Shown: in pieces, positions 1 to 6,291 of the stretch
How positions within the stretch are numbered: the first letter of the stretch is position 1
How the letters are laid out: each line of letters starts with the position of its first letter
Origin: Deinococcus sp.
GTDB taxonomy: Bacteria; Deinococcota; Deinococci; Deinococcales; Deinococcaceae
Length of the DNA stretch: 39,013 bases
Direction: 5' to 3'
NCBI RefSeq assembly: GCF_030523985.1
Contig: NZ_JAUNHK010000002.1
Coordinates: 40,503 to 79,515, forward strand
Position numbers and translations under genes: made by a program
Notes under the pieces: generated by a model
Seen by the model: the letters and a program-made list of their open reading frames with translations, nothing else
The model's database searches: none
What the model was told of the DNA's origin: nothing

Positions 1-384
1 ATCCATTCGGCGGCGGGCCTGCTGACCAGTCGGGGGAATTTCAGCCGCCATGCGCCTTTCCGTGCCCCCCATCACACGGTCTCGGACGCGGGCCTGATCG
101 GCGGGGGCAGCATTCCCAAGCCAGGGGAAGTGTCGCTGGCACACCGAGGGCTGCTGTTCCTCGACGAATTCCCCGAATTTTCGCGTAAGGCTCTGGAAAC
201 GCTGAGGCAACCGCTGGAAGACGGCAGGGTGGTGATTTCCCGCGCCCGTGCCACGGTGGAATATCCGGCCCGCTTTCAACTGATCGCCGCCCAAAATCCG
301 TGCCCCTGCGAGTCACAATCACACAACTTTCCCCACCCCCCCTTGGCCCTCCCCTCCCCTACGCCGTCAGCCCAGGCAGCCTAG
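1..384 (+). pseudogene. comM: comM 5' part, interrupted by the element (Mg-chelatase-like AAA+ ATPase)
   Basis: The frame is open from base 1 and carries the ComM/YifB signature: RAPHHT near base 78, GLIGGG, then PGEVSLAHRGLLFLDEFPEF (Walker B region) and a segment ending in NPCPC at about 310. ComM is a hexameric helicase that helps branch migration of incoming DNA during natural transformation. Normal ComM continues with a Gly-containing zinc/loop segment and a C-terminal lid domain. Here the reading frame runs into 24 unrelated residues rich in Pro and Ser and stops at 384. The 5' end lies outside the window. I infer the gene is split by the prophage; the remaining 3' half should lie beyond the far end of the element. 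The truncated product is unlikely to be active. Confidence 0.88.
303..316. other. Probable left element junction (attL) in comM
   Basis: Similarity to the expected comM coding sequence stops around base 310, within the codons for Cys-Pro-Cys-Gly. To the right the sequence becomes a pyrimidine-rich run with no comM meaning. The exact core cannot be fixed because the right junction is outside the window. The position is inferred only from where the protein family signature ends. Confidence 0.5.
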
Positions 385-386
385 CC

Positions 387-587
387 ATGCCCCCACGTCT
401 TGAAGCCGCTCTTCTCGCCGCCCTGGCCCTCTGGGTCTTCTGGGCAACCGTCAGCTACGCCAACCACATGGTCGCCAATGCCCAGGCCGGACGCTGGGTC
501 GGGGCAGTCGTTGACGGCGCGATCTGGCTGGGCGGCGTGCTGCTGGTCGTTCTGTTTGTTCAGAGGGCCTGGGAGAAATGGAAGTGA
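387..587 (+). CDS. Small two-helix membrane protein at the element edge
   Basis: This 66-residue protein starts at ATG 387 and is the first gene inside the element. It has two hydrophobic stretches, about residues 6-22 (ALLAALALWVFWATVSYA) and 42-58 (WLGGVLLVVLFVQ), with a short hydrophilic loop between and a basic Lys/Trp C-terminus, so it is probably an inner-membrane protein. I recognise no family. Small membrane proteins next to an attachment site are often lysogenic-conversion or superinfection-exclusion genes, but that is only a guess from position. No strong ribosome binding site precedes it and no terminator is visible in the 61 bases before the convergent Fic gene. Confidence 0.5.
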   Translation: MPPRLEAALLAALALWVFWATVSYANHMVANAQAGRWVGAVVDGAIWLGGVLLVVLFVQRAWEKWK

Positions 588-648
588 GCTACCGGAACTT
601 TTGAGGTTGAGGCCACCAATAACTGAAACGACCCCGATTCGAGCTTGC

Positions 649-1413
649 TCAGTCTTCACTCTCGCCGTTGACGGCCAGCAGATCCCGCAGACTCTCGGCG
701 ACTCGCTCGACGATAAAACCCTCAAACGGCTCTAAGTCGCCCCCATTTGCGGCTTCTAAGACCGTGTAATAGCGTGCCCGTTGCGACACTGGAATCAGCG
801 CCGCCGGGTAGCCAGAGCGCAGGAGCAGGAGATTCATCAGCAGCCGCGACGTGCGCCCATTTCCATCAATGAAGGGGTGGATCGCCACCAAGTCGTAATG
901 CACCCGGGCCGCGTGAATCACTGGATGCAGGTCAGTTCTCTTCAGCGAGAAGGCAAAGTCAGCCATCAGGTCAGGGACTTTTAGCGGGTTGGGCAGGATT
1001 AGCGAAGACCCTGCAATCCTGACCCGTTCGCGCCTGTAGACCCCAGCGTCATCTGTCTGGATACCTGTCAGGATGACACGGTGAAGCGCCAGGATGTCGG
1101 CTTCTGTGACGGCCTCCCCTGCTGCGGCCAGCCGCCGCATCATGCGCCAGGCCTCCAAGTGATTCACTGCTTCCAGATGCTCCCGTAAGGGGTGCCCTGA
1201 CACCGTGACACCGTGAAGCAGCACCGCTTTTGTTTCGGCCAGGGTAAGCGTATTGCCCTCGATGGCGTTGCTGTTGTAAGTCTGCGAAACCTCCCAGTCG
1301 GCGTCAATGCTGGCCTGAAGTGCAGGACTGAGTGGCAGCGCTTGAAGCCGAGCATTGAGTGCGTCTACCTCAGCCAACGCCACAGCTATGAGGTTGTTCT
1401 CAGGTGAAGACAT
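649..1413 (-). CDS. Fic-family protein (AMP transferase), class II self-inhibited
   Basis: This 254-residue Fic-domain protein carries the full catalytic motif HPFIDGNGR at residues 179-187. The His acts as general base and the Asp/Glu-Gly-Asn-Gly-Arg loop binds Mg and the nucleotide phosphates, so it should transfer AMP to hydroxyl side chains of target proteins. Near the N-terminus, residues 48-53 (SNAIEG) fit the (S/T)xxxE(G/N) inhibitory motif, whose Glu blocks ATP binding; this places it in the class II Fic proteins with the inhibitory helix in cis. The start at 1413 overlaps the stop of the upstream HTH gene by one base, with a GGAG about 12 bases upstream, so the two genes are translationally coupled. 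The target is not predictable. Confidence 0.9.
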   Translation of the reverse strand: MSSPENNLIAVALAEVDALNARLQALPLSPALQASIDADWEVSQTYNSNAIEGNTLTLAETKAVLLHGVTVSGHPLREHLEAVNHLEAWRMMRRLAAAGEAVTEADILALHRVILTGIQTDDAGVYRRERVRIAGSSLILPNPLKVPDLMADFAFSLKRTDLHPVIHAARVHYDLVAIHPFIDGNGRTSRLLMNLLLLRSGYPAALIPVSQRARYYTVLEAANGGDLEPFEGFIVERVAESLRDLLAVNGESED

Positions 1414-1664
1414 CAGCTGCTCTGCTCCTGCCACTCCAGAACGTCATTGAGGTCGAGGTCTTTCCCCGTTATCCGTCTGAGAGCCTGAATGATTGAGTCC
1501 AGAACATCCAAATCTGGACGCCGGGTTTCACCGTCATACATAGCGCGGAGAGTATTCATCGCGACCCCAGCCTCTTTCTGCAAGGCGTAACGCGTGATCC
1601 CGTGAGCGTCCATTGTGGACTTTAGCTTCCAGCTGACCATTCCTCCAGCATGCGGTGCATTCAT
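1413..1664 (-). CDS. Xre-type helix-turn-helix regulator paired with Fic
   Basis: The protein is 83 residues with a lambda-repressor-like HTH, about residues 18-70: a first helix, then ALQKEAGVAMNTLRAMYDGE as the helix-turn-recognition helix. It is the promoter-proximal gene of a two-gene unit with fic, an arrangement typical of autoregulated toxin-antitoxin-like or stress cassettes. A TATAAT -10 box lies on the minus strand at 1691-1696, and an inverted repeat covers the start codon, which suggests self-repression. The start is uncertain: ATG 1664 has no ribosome binding site, while ATG 1640 has a GGAGG only one base away. The first reading is kept because the -10 box would give it a leader of about 20 bases. 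Confidence 0.75.
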   Translation of the reverse strand: MNAPHAGGMVSWKLKSTMDAHGITRYALQKEAGVAMNTLRAMYDGETRRPDLDVLDSIIQALRRITGKDLDLNDVLEWQEQSS

Positions 1665-1686
1665 ACTTTGGACAATATCAAAGTAT
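1663..1686. promoter_or_regulatory. Inverted-repeat operator at the HTH-Fic start
   Basis: The perfect inverted repeat ATACTTTG-N8-CAAAGTAT overlaps the start codon of the HTH gene and abuts the -35 box of the opposite promoter. It is a likely binding site for the HTH protein (inference). Confidence 0.6.
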
Positions 1687-1715
1687 TGACATTATATTCA
1701 ATAGTCTGATACTAT
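1686..1715 (+). promoter_or_regulatory. Rightward sigma-70-type promoter with internal operator
   Basis: TTGACA (1686-1691) is followed after 18 bases by TACTAT (1710-1715), a good vegetative promoter for the operon starting at 1797. The palindrome ATAGT-CTGAT-ACTAT (1701-1715) covers the -10 box and is a second operator candidate. A TATAAT on the opposite strand at 1691-1696 gives a divergent promoter for the HTH-Fic genes within the same bases, so one bound repressor could silence both directions. Confidence 0.65.
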
Positions 1716-1796
1716 TCAGACACCAAGAGAGGGAACGGGAGTCCTGGCAGATACACGCTCCCTTCTTGGAATTCCACCTGTGCAAGGAGAATCACC

Positions 1797-2111
1797 GTGC
1801 AAGATACCGTCCAGAGCACCACCTACCGAGGATTCGAGATTTACCTGTCCGACCCCAAACGCCGCATGGTGTGCAGCTACATGGTGAGCGAACTGCGTTT
1901 CCCCTGCCGCGACATCGCGCACGGCCAGCAGATTATCGACGCCCACCTCGAACGTGCCACCCAGCCCCGCAAACCCGGTGAGGTTCGCATCCTGGCCGCC
2001 GACGTGCGCGTGACCAACGGCCTGAGCGCCAGCACCTGCCGCTACCGCAGCGAGCGGGCCAGGAACCAGAACCGCAAGGGCGGCAAGTTCGCCAAGGAAG
2101 TGCGCCTGTGA
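1797..2111 (+). CDS. Hypothetical protein, first gene of rightward operon
   Basis: This 104-residue basic protein starts at GTG 1797, chosen because AAGGAGA lies 6 bases upstream. The N-terminal half reads as beta-strand-rich (TYRGFEIYLSDPKRRMVCSY), the middle as a helix, and the last 25 residues are rich in Arg, Lys and Asn, which fits nucleic-acid contact. I recognise no family. It follows the operator-controlled promoter at 1686-1715 and overlaps the next gene by four bases (GTGA), so the four genes from 1797 to 3602 form one translationally coupled operon. Confidence 0.7.
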   Translation: MQDTVQSTTYRGFEIYLSDPKRRMVCSYMVSELRFPCRDIAHGQQIIDAHLERATQPRKPGEVRILAADVRVTNGLSASTCRYRSERARNQNRKGGKFAKEVRL

Positions 2112-2566
2112 GCGGGGACGAGTGCCGCACCTGCGGTCGCCTGCTCGATGACTTCGGGCAGTGCTGGGCCTGCGATGCGAGCGGGGAAGCGCAGGCAGGC
2201 AAGGCTAAGGAAGCGGTAGTCCCCTTCCCCCTGGTGACCCTCACCACCGAGAACCTGCAGGACGCCACCGTCGAGCTGATCCGGGCAACCAACGAACTGG
2301 AGCGCAGCGCCCATGTCCTGGCAGAAGTCAGGTTTGAACTCGACGCCCAGGAGGCCACCCTGATCGCCTCTGGCATCGAGGGCAAGAACGAAGCCGAGCG
2401 CAAGGCCAACCTGCGCCTGAAACTGGAAGGCAAGTACGCCGAACTGCACGGGGCGGAACTGGGCGCGGCCCAGGCCCGGCGCGATGTCGAGGTCGCCCGC
2501 ATTCAGCTCGACGGCCTGCGCTACCAGCTCCGGCTGCTGGAAGTCCGGCAAGGGGGCCGGGCATGA
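2108..2566 (+). CDS. Zinc-ribbon plus coiled-coil phage protein
   Basis: This 152-residue protein starts at GTG 2108, overlapping the previous stop. Residues 6-22 hold two CxxC knuckles (C6-C9 and C19-C22), a small zinc ribbon. A linker follows, then a long charged helical region from about residue 50 to 148 (heptad-like runs around LIRATNELERSA and GAAQARRDVEVARIQL), probably a coiled coil. The layout resembles small phage early proteins that bind host enzymes or DNA, but no known family is recognised. It may be an oligomeric adaptor; function is unknown. Confidence 0.65.
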   Translation: MSGDECRTCGRLLDDFGQCWACDASGEAQAGKAKEAVVPFPLVTLTTENLQDATVELIRATNELERSAHVLAEVRFELDAQEATLIASGIEGKNEAERKANLRLKLEGKYAELHGAELGAAQARRDVEVARIQLDGLRYQLRLLEVRQGGRA

Positions 2567-2769
2567 TGCGCCTGGTACGTCTCGACGGTCTGCGCTGGGA
2601 GGCGCTGTTCCACATGATGGCCGCTGAACCGGGCACTGCGGCACGCCAGATCCGCGCCGCCCGTCAGAGTCGCCTGAACGCAGCGTGGCGGGCCGAGCGG
2701 GAACGGGTGGAGCTGGCGAGGCTGCGCCGGGTCGCCGCCTACCAGAAACGCAGTGGGCGGGCGGCATGA
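2563..2769 (+). CDS. Small Arg-rich helical protein
   Basis: The protein is 68 residues and starts at ATG 2563, overlapping the previous stop by four bases (ATGA). It is very rich in Arg and Ala and likely all alpha-helical, with LRWEALFHMM near residue 10 and a long basic helix after residue 25. No family is recognised. Its end overlaps the start of the HNH gene, again by four bases, so its expression is tied to its neighbours. The strong basic charge suggests RNA or DNA contact, but this is inference. Confidence 0.6.
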   Translation: MMRLVRLDGLRWEALFHMMAAEPGTAARQIRAARQSRLNAAWRAERERVELARLRRVAAYQKRSGRAA

Positions 2770-3602
2770 CCGATCCCACCCAGCAGGGGGCCGCAGACGT
2801 GGCTCCCTTTTCCCCCAATGGCACGGCGCAAGTTCAGCCTGGGAACGCCCTTCACTGGTATGCACCTAGAACATTGAGCGCAGTTCTCTACGCAGCAGCT
2901 CGCAACGCTGGGTTCAAGTGGCAGAAGGGAGAAGGTTACTGGAAGTCACAGGACACGTCGGCAGCCCGTTCTTTCCTTCTCGATCATGGCGTGAAAATTG
3001 AAGCCATGAAACTCCTACCTTTCGCTACGACTCAGACTCCGCGAGGCTACTACAAAAACTCACCAGACAGCTTTTGGGCACGGGTAAAGCGGGGAGATCC
3101 CAAGGCATGTTGGCCCTGGCAGGGGACTATCAGTCGCACTGGATATGGCGTCATTACCTACCACAAGAGGCAATGGCGGACGCACAGGCTGGCATGGGTC
3201 TTGACGCATGGTGAAATACCAGAGGGCCTATTCGTCTGCCACCATTGCGATAACCCGATCTGCTGCAACCCCCAGCACCTCTTTTTGGGAACTCCCCTTG
3301 ACAATGCACGGGACATGGTTGCGAAGGGGAGGTCTTGCAAGGGTGAGAAACATGCTGTTCGCAAAGGCACCAGAACCATGCTCAGAGGCGATGAGCATCC
3401 CCTGCGAAAGAATCCTGCTGCCGCTGCCAGAGGAGAAAGGAATAGTGCGGCCATTTTGACTGAAGCAGAGGTTCTGGAGATTCGGCGTCGAGCTGCCGAG
3501 GGTGAAACTATTTACCGCTTGGCTAAAGTCTTCAGTGTCTCCAAGCGAACCATACAATTTATTGTTCGGGGAAAAACATGGCGACATCTGCTTGAGGAAT
3601 GA
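2766..3602 (+). CDS. HNH endonuclease with C-terminal HTH
   Basis: The protein is 278 residues. A homing-type HNH nuclease lies at about residues 105-190: an RVKRGDP...CWPWQG entry motif, then CHHCDN (158-163) and CCNPQHL (166-172), providing the catalytic His and zinc-binding Cys residues. Residues 225-270 form an HTH segment (LAKVFSVSKRTIQFIVRG) like the DNA-recognition end of phage HNH enzymes. The first ~85 residues do not look like an HNH protein and may be a separate domain or the remnant of a host gene fused in frame. The coding sequence is visibly richer in A and T than its neighbours, a sign of separate acquisition. It may be a homing endonuclease or a packaging-type nuclease; the terminase is not adjacent, which favours a mobile gene. 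Confidence 0.85.
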   Translation: MTDPTQQGAADVAPFSPNGTAQVQPGNALHWYAPRTLSAVLYAAARNAGFKWQKGEGYWKSQDTSAARSFLLDHGVKIEAMKLLPFATTQTPRGYYKNSPDSFWARVKRGDPKACWPWQGTISRTGYGVITYHKRQWRTHRLAWVLTHGEIPEGLFVCHHCDNPICCNPQHLFLGTPLDNARDMVAKGRSCKGEKHAVRKGTRTMLRGDEHPLRKNPAAAARGERNSAAILTEAEVLEIRRRAAEGETIYRLAKVFSVSKRTIQFIVRGKTWRHLLEE

Positions 3603-3622
3603 CAACCCCGGTTGACAGACGA

Positions 3623-3683
3623 GTGCCCCCGAAACTGGTCGGGGGCACTTGCCGTTGCTGCTTACAGAAGGGGCCGCAGCCCC
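3623..3683 (+). terminator. Hairpins between convergent operons
   Basis: A perfect 10-bp stem (GTGCCCCCGA, six-base loop, TCGGGGGCAC at 3623-3648) follows the HNH stop by 20 bases, with a weak T-rich tail. A second stem GGGGC-CGCA-GCCCC (3670-3683) lies just past the stop of the convergent gene and can serve the minus strand. Confidence 0.65.
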
Positions 3684-3690
3684 TCCCCAC

Positions 3691-4431
3691 TCAGGCGGCC
3701 TGCACCCGCCACTGGCTCTTTTCCTTCAGGCGCTTCCCGTCGAGCTTGGCGCGGGCAGCCTCGGCCTCAGTCCCCGTCAGCAGCTCGGCGGCCACCATCT
3801 GACCATCGATCTCCAGCTGTCCTTCATCGCCTACGGTGGCAACCACCCAGGCGGTCTCCAGATTGGTGTCCACCGCCAGGAAGGCCAGGAATGCCTTGCC
3901 GCTGGCCTTGCCCGCTGCGGCTGCTTCCGCCTTCGTCTTGTAGGTCGTCGTCGCCGTCACGCGCAGGTGAACCAGTGGGTTCTGGGCCTCGGGGCTGGTG
4001 GCGATGGGCAGGTGGGAGATGTCGCCACCGCAGGGCGGGCCGTACTTGATGACGCCGCGAGCAGGCTTGGCGGGCGTGACCGGGCTGTCATCGGCGGGCG
4101 CAGCCACTTCGGCCAGCTTGCCATTGACGACGACGACTTCCGCGACGGGGCCGGGGTCCTCGAAGTCCAGCAGGTCGTCCAACTGGTCTTCCAGATCAGC
4201 CTCGCCCATCTCGACCTCGGCGCGGATGGCTTCGGCGGCTTCGAAGGCTTCAGCGCGGGCCTCGGCTTCGCGGCGGGCGTCGTCCGTCAGGGCGATCAGT
4301 TGGGCGGGGGTGACACGCTCGCCTGCCACGAAGAAGTCTTTGGCGGTGCGGGTGGCGTCCAATCCAGCGTTGAGGGCAGCGGCGATCAGGGCGTCACGGT
4401 CAGCAGCGGTTTTGGGGGTTGCCTTGGTCAT
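3691..4431 (-). CDS. Hypothetical acidic two-part protein
   Basis: This 246-residue protein starts at ATG 4431, supported by AAAGGAG on the minus strand. Residues 1-95 are Ala/Glu-rich and helical with a very acidic stretch (GEADLEDQLDDLLDFEDPG), residues 95-130 form a Pro/Ala linker, and the C-terminal ~110 residues look like a compact alpha/beta domain (HLRVTATTTYKTKAEAAAAG, AWVVATVGDEGQLEIDGQ). I recognise no family. It is separated from the genes to its right by an intrinsic terminator, so it should have its own promoter in 4432-4518. A GAGGGG-CTTTT-CCCCTC hairpin (4459-4475) lies in its leader. Confidence 0.6.
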   Translation of the reverse strand: MTKATPKTAADRDALIAAALNAGLDATRTAKDFFVAGERVTPAQLIALTDDARREAEARAEAFEAAEAIRAEVEMGEADLEDQLDDLLDFEDPGPVAEVVVVNGKLAEVAAPADDSPVTPAKPARGVIKYGPPCGGDISHLPIATSPEAQNPLVHLRVTATTTYKTKAEAAAAGKASGKAFLAFLAVDTNLETAWVVATVGDEGQLEIDGQMVAAELLTGTEAEAARAKLDGKRLKEKSQWRVQAA

Positions 4432-4518
4432 GGTTATAGCTCCTTTTTTTCCGTCTGGGAGGGGCTTTTCCCCTCATCGGATGTCTTTACTCTGACAGGA
4501 CAGTTATCAGATGTAAAG

Positions 4519-4554
4519 TCTAAAAAGAAGCAAAAAGACCGTCCCAGACGGTCT
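4519..4554 (-). terminator. Intrinsic terminator for the repressor operon
   Basis: On the minus strand an 8-bp stem AGACCGTC-TGG-GACGGTCT (4536-4554) is followed by a T-rich tract (TTTTGCTTCTTTTT, 4519-4535). It ends the transcript of the genes 5273 to 4588. Confidence 0.85.
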
Positions 4555-4587
4555 GGTTCGGTCTGATTGAACACTTGGGTTCGGAGG

Positions 4588-5031
4588 TCAGGGATTTGAC
4601 CAAGTTAGGGCAGGGGTCACTCCAGTTTGGGTAATTTCTTCCTGTACCGTGCGGCCTGATGCGAGAATCCGGTACTCGATAAATGCAGATTCGACACTCT
4701 GGCTCAGGATGGCGGCATACTCCAGTTTTGCCTTCACCATCAGTACCAGTGCCCGCCATCTTGCCCGTTCTTCCTGAGCAGCGGCAGCCCTTCGCCCTTT
4801 GGCATCACGACGCCGAGTTCCGGCATAGGCGAAAGCGCCATCATCCTCTCCGCGAACAGGCATGAAGATACGGTGGCTATAGCCTCCAGCTTGAAACGCC
4901 AACATCGCGCCACCGGGTTGTTCAGCGAACCCAAAGGACGTGATGCCGTATTTGCCGAAAAGCTTGCGCAGTTCAGCCTGCGAGCTACTGACGCTGACCT
5001 TGGTGTCGGTAGCGTAGCGAGGAGTGGTCAT
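4588..5031 (-). CDS. Conserved phage protein of unknown function
   Basis: The protein is 147 residues. The N-terminal half (TKVSVSSSQAELRKLFGKYG, then SFGFAEQ and HRIFMPV) and the later core WRALVLMVKAKLEYA followed by a SGRTVQEEI end match a family I know from many actinobacterial and Deinococcus-type phages, always of unknown function and often near recombination or early genes. The fold seems to be a beta-hairpin core with a C-terminal helix. Its start at 5031 overlaps the stop of the HTH gene by four bases, so it is co-translated with the repressor and co-regulated by the switch region at 5285-5346. Confidence 0.75.
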   Translation of the reverse strand: MTTPRYATDTKVSVSSSQAELRKLFGKYGITSFGFAEQPGGAMLAFQAGGYSHRIFMPVRGEDDGAFAYAGTRRRDAKGRRAAAAQEERARWRALVLMVKAKLEYAAILSQSVESAFIEYRILASGRTVQEEITQTGVTPALTWSNP

Positions 5032-5273
5032 TCCTCAACCCTGCCATCAGGCAGCTTGACCTGCACATTCAACTCAATACCTAGGGCAGCGGCAATCTCA
5101 TGTGCCCTCTCAGGTGTCAGGCCTCTCTTCCCACTTGTGAACTGGCTCCACTGCGAAGGCGATATGCCCAGTTGGGCAGCGACCTCCTGCTTTCTTCCTC
5201 GAGGCAACGCCGCCATGTGCTCAATCAACTTCTGCGTTGCTGTCGGCCAATCCACCGCTGAACTGTATTCCAT
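5028..5273 (-). CDS. Xre-family repressor, candidate phage immunity repressor
   Basis: The protein is 81 residues from ATG 5273, chosen because a GGGGG ribosome binding site lies 6 bases upstream; ATG 5291 would add six residues but has no such site. The HTH spans about residues 26-75, with KQEVAAQLGISPSQWSQFTS as the helix-turn-helix core, followed by a short C-terminal strand. It has no dimerisation or autoprotease domain, so it is a minimal DNA-binding repressor. Two near-identical palindromes directly upstream, each over a -10 box, make it the best candidate for the master lysogeny repressor of this element, alongside the HTH at 1664. Confidence 0.8.
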   Translation of the reverse strand: MEYSSAVDWPTATQKLIEHMAALPRGRKQEVAAQLGISPSQWSQFTSGKRGLTPERAHEIAAALGIELNVQVKLPDGRVEE

Positions 5274-5284
5274 CCATTTCCCCC

Positions 5285-5346
5285 TTGTCATTTTTTAGCA
5301 TTGTGCTAAAGTAAGTTACTTTAGCGTTCTGCTAAAGAATTGGCAA
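5285..5346. promoter_or_regulatory. Symmetric divergent promoters with two operators
   Basis: Operator 1 is TTTAGCA-TTG-TGCTAAA (5294-5310) and operator 2 is TTTAGCG-TTC-TGCTAAA (5320-5336), with centres 26 bp apart. The rightward promoter reads TTGTCA (5285-5290), 16 bases, TAAAGT (5307-5312). The leftward promoter reads TTGCCA (minus strand 5346-5341), 17 bases, TAAAGT (5323-5318). Each operator covers the -10 box of one promoter. This is the layout of a phage-like repressor switch. Confidence 0.75.
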
Positions 5347-5411
5347 GCAGGAAGCGCGGCCCACATCCCCTGGAAGAGAAAAAAGCCGCGCCTGCGCTCA
5401 CGGAGGAACGC

Positions 5412-5705
5412 ATGGACAATGTACCGCCCCCACCCCCCGCCTTGGTCGTCCGAGTGGCGACCCCCGATTGGATTGCCCAGCTTGGTGGTCAACCCGCCTG
5501 GCGCGTCGGCCCCACGAAGACCCGGCTCAAAGCCATCTGCTGGGACGACGGCGCAGCTCCCAAGGGCCTGAAGCCTGCGCCCGTGCTGCCGAACCTGCCC
5601 TGCTTCATTCCGGACGTGACCACCGCTGAAGGGCAGGCGTGGCTCCAGAATTTCAATATGACGGCGCTGCAAGAAGACCGCTTGCCCGAACTGGCGGTGC
5701 GCTGA
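5412..5705 (+). CDS. Hypothetical protein under the rightward switch promoter
   Basis: This 97-residue protein starts at ATG 5412, chosen for the GGAGG placed 5 bases upstream; an in-frame TTG at 5340 has no support. It is Pro-rich at the start and then holds a compact core (PDWIAQLGGQPAWRVGPTKT, ICWDDG, FIPDVTTAEGQAWLQNF). No family is recognised. It is the first gene driven by the promoter that the 5273 repressor should control, so it holds the position that cro or an early activator holds in temperate phages, though nothing in its sequence shows DNA binding. Confidence 0.65.
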   Translation: MDNVPPPPPALVVRVATPDWIAQLGGQPAWRVGPTKTRLKAICWDDGAAPKGLKPAPVLPNLPCFIPDVTTAEGQAWLQNFNMTALQEDRLPELAVR

Positions 5706-5809
5706 TGCGGCCCGTGCTGAAAGGAGAAGTGCGCTGCCCCAAGTGCAACGGGAAGGCAGGCAAAGAGCGTTGCCCCGTCTGCGGGGATAGGGGGGTGATT
5801 CAGAAGTGA
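5705..5809 (+). CDS. Tiny zinc-ribbon protein (34 residues)
   Basis: ATG 5705 overlaps the previous stop (TGATG) and the stop overlaps the next start (GTGA). The product has two CxxC knuckles, CPKCNGK and CPVCGD, with a GxxG spacing like half of a DnaJ-type zinc finger. The ORF is very short, but the tight overlap on both sides and the complete four-Cys set argue that it is real. Confidence 0.6.
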   Translation: MRPVLKGEVRCPKCNGKAGKERCPVCGDRGVIQK

Positions 5810-6237
5810 GCGACCTCAGCCCGAAGGAACAGCGGCAACGGCTTTGCGATAAGCACGGCATCAAGTACGCGAAAAAAGACCCTATCCGTGTGCTGGACGA
5901 GAAACTTACGAAGGCGGGCATTCCTATTCCTGCCAAGACCAGCACGCGCAACCCTAGTCGCACCCGTGCAGGCAGCGCCGTAGGCCGCTCCGATGGCAGT
6001 TCGAGCGGCAGCAGTCGCCAGCGCAGCGCCCCACTCAGCGCTGCGTCCGCCCCGACCACCCGTATGCGCGTGGACGACTACGACCAGCAGCCCGCCCGGC
6101 AACCTGGGAGCGCAGACATCCTGGCCGTCGCCCTGGTGGTGTTCATGTGCGTGCTGGCAGCCTGCAACACCCAATTGACGGGAAAGGGTGGGCCACGCAG
6201 TCACGTCCCTGCGCCCGTCATCGTCGCCCACGCTTGA
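5806..6237 (+). CDS. Membrane-anchored low-complexity protein
   Basis: This 143-residue protein starts at GTG 5806. Residues 1-40 are charged and helical (PKEQRQRLCDKHGIKYAKKD), residues 42-100 are a Ser/Arg/Pro-rich disordered linker, and residues 104-120 form one hydrophobic helix ending in LAAC, followed by a short tail. The LAAC at a helix end looks like a lipobox, but it is 120 residues from the start, so lipidation would need an unusual topology or an internal start (Met87). It is probably a C-terminally anchored membrane protein. No family is recognised. A terminator follows directly. Confidence 0.6.
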   Translation: MSDLSPKEQRQRLCDKHGIKYAKKDPIRVLDEKLTKAGIPIPAKTSTRNPSRTRAGSAVGRSDGSSSGSSRQRSAPLSAASAPTTRMRVDDYDQQPARQPGSADILAVALVVFMCVLAACNTQLTGKGGPRSHVPAPVIVAHA

Positions 6238-6246
6238 GCCGCTTGA

Positions 6247-6282
6247 CCGACCTCTGCCGCTGGGTGGGGGTCGGATTTTTTT
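6247..6282 (+). terminator. Intrinsic terminator abutting the next ribosome binding site
   Basis: CCGACC (6247-6252) pairs with GGTCGG (6269-6274) around a 16-base loop, and seven T follow (6276-6282). The ribosome binding site AGGAGA of the next gene begins one base later, so the element separates two parts of the rightward unit and may act as an attenuator. Confidence 0.65.
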
Positions 6283-6291
6283 AGGAGAGAT

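Noticed and set aside
2042..2824. Minus-strand 260-codon frame opposite the zinc-ribbon operon
   Set aside because: The plus-strand genes are linked by stop-start overlaps and show Cys and coiled-coil patterns; the minus frame is Pro/Ala-rich noise.
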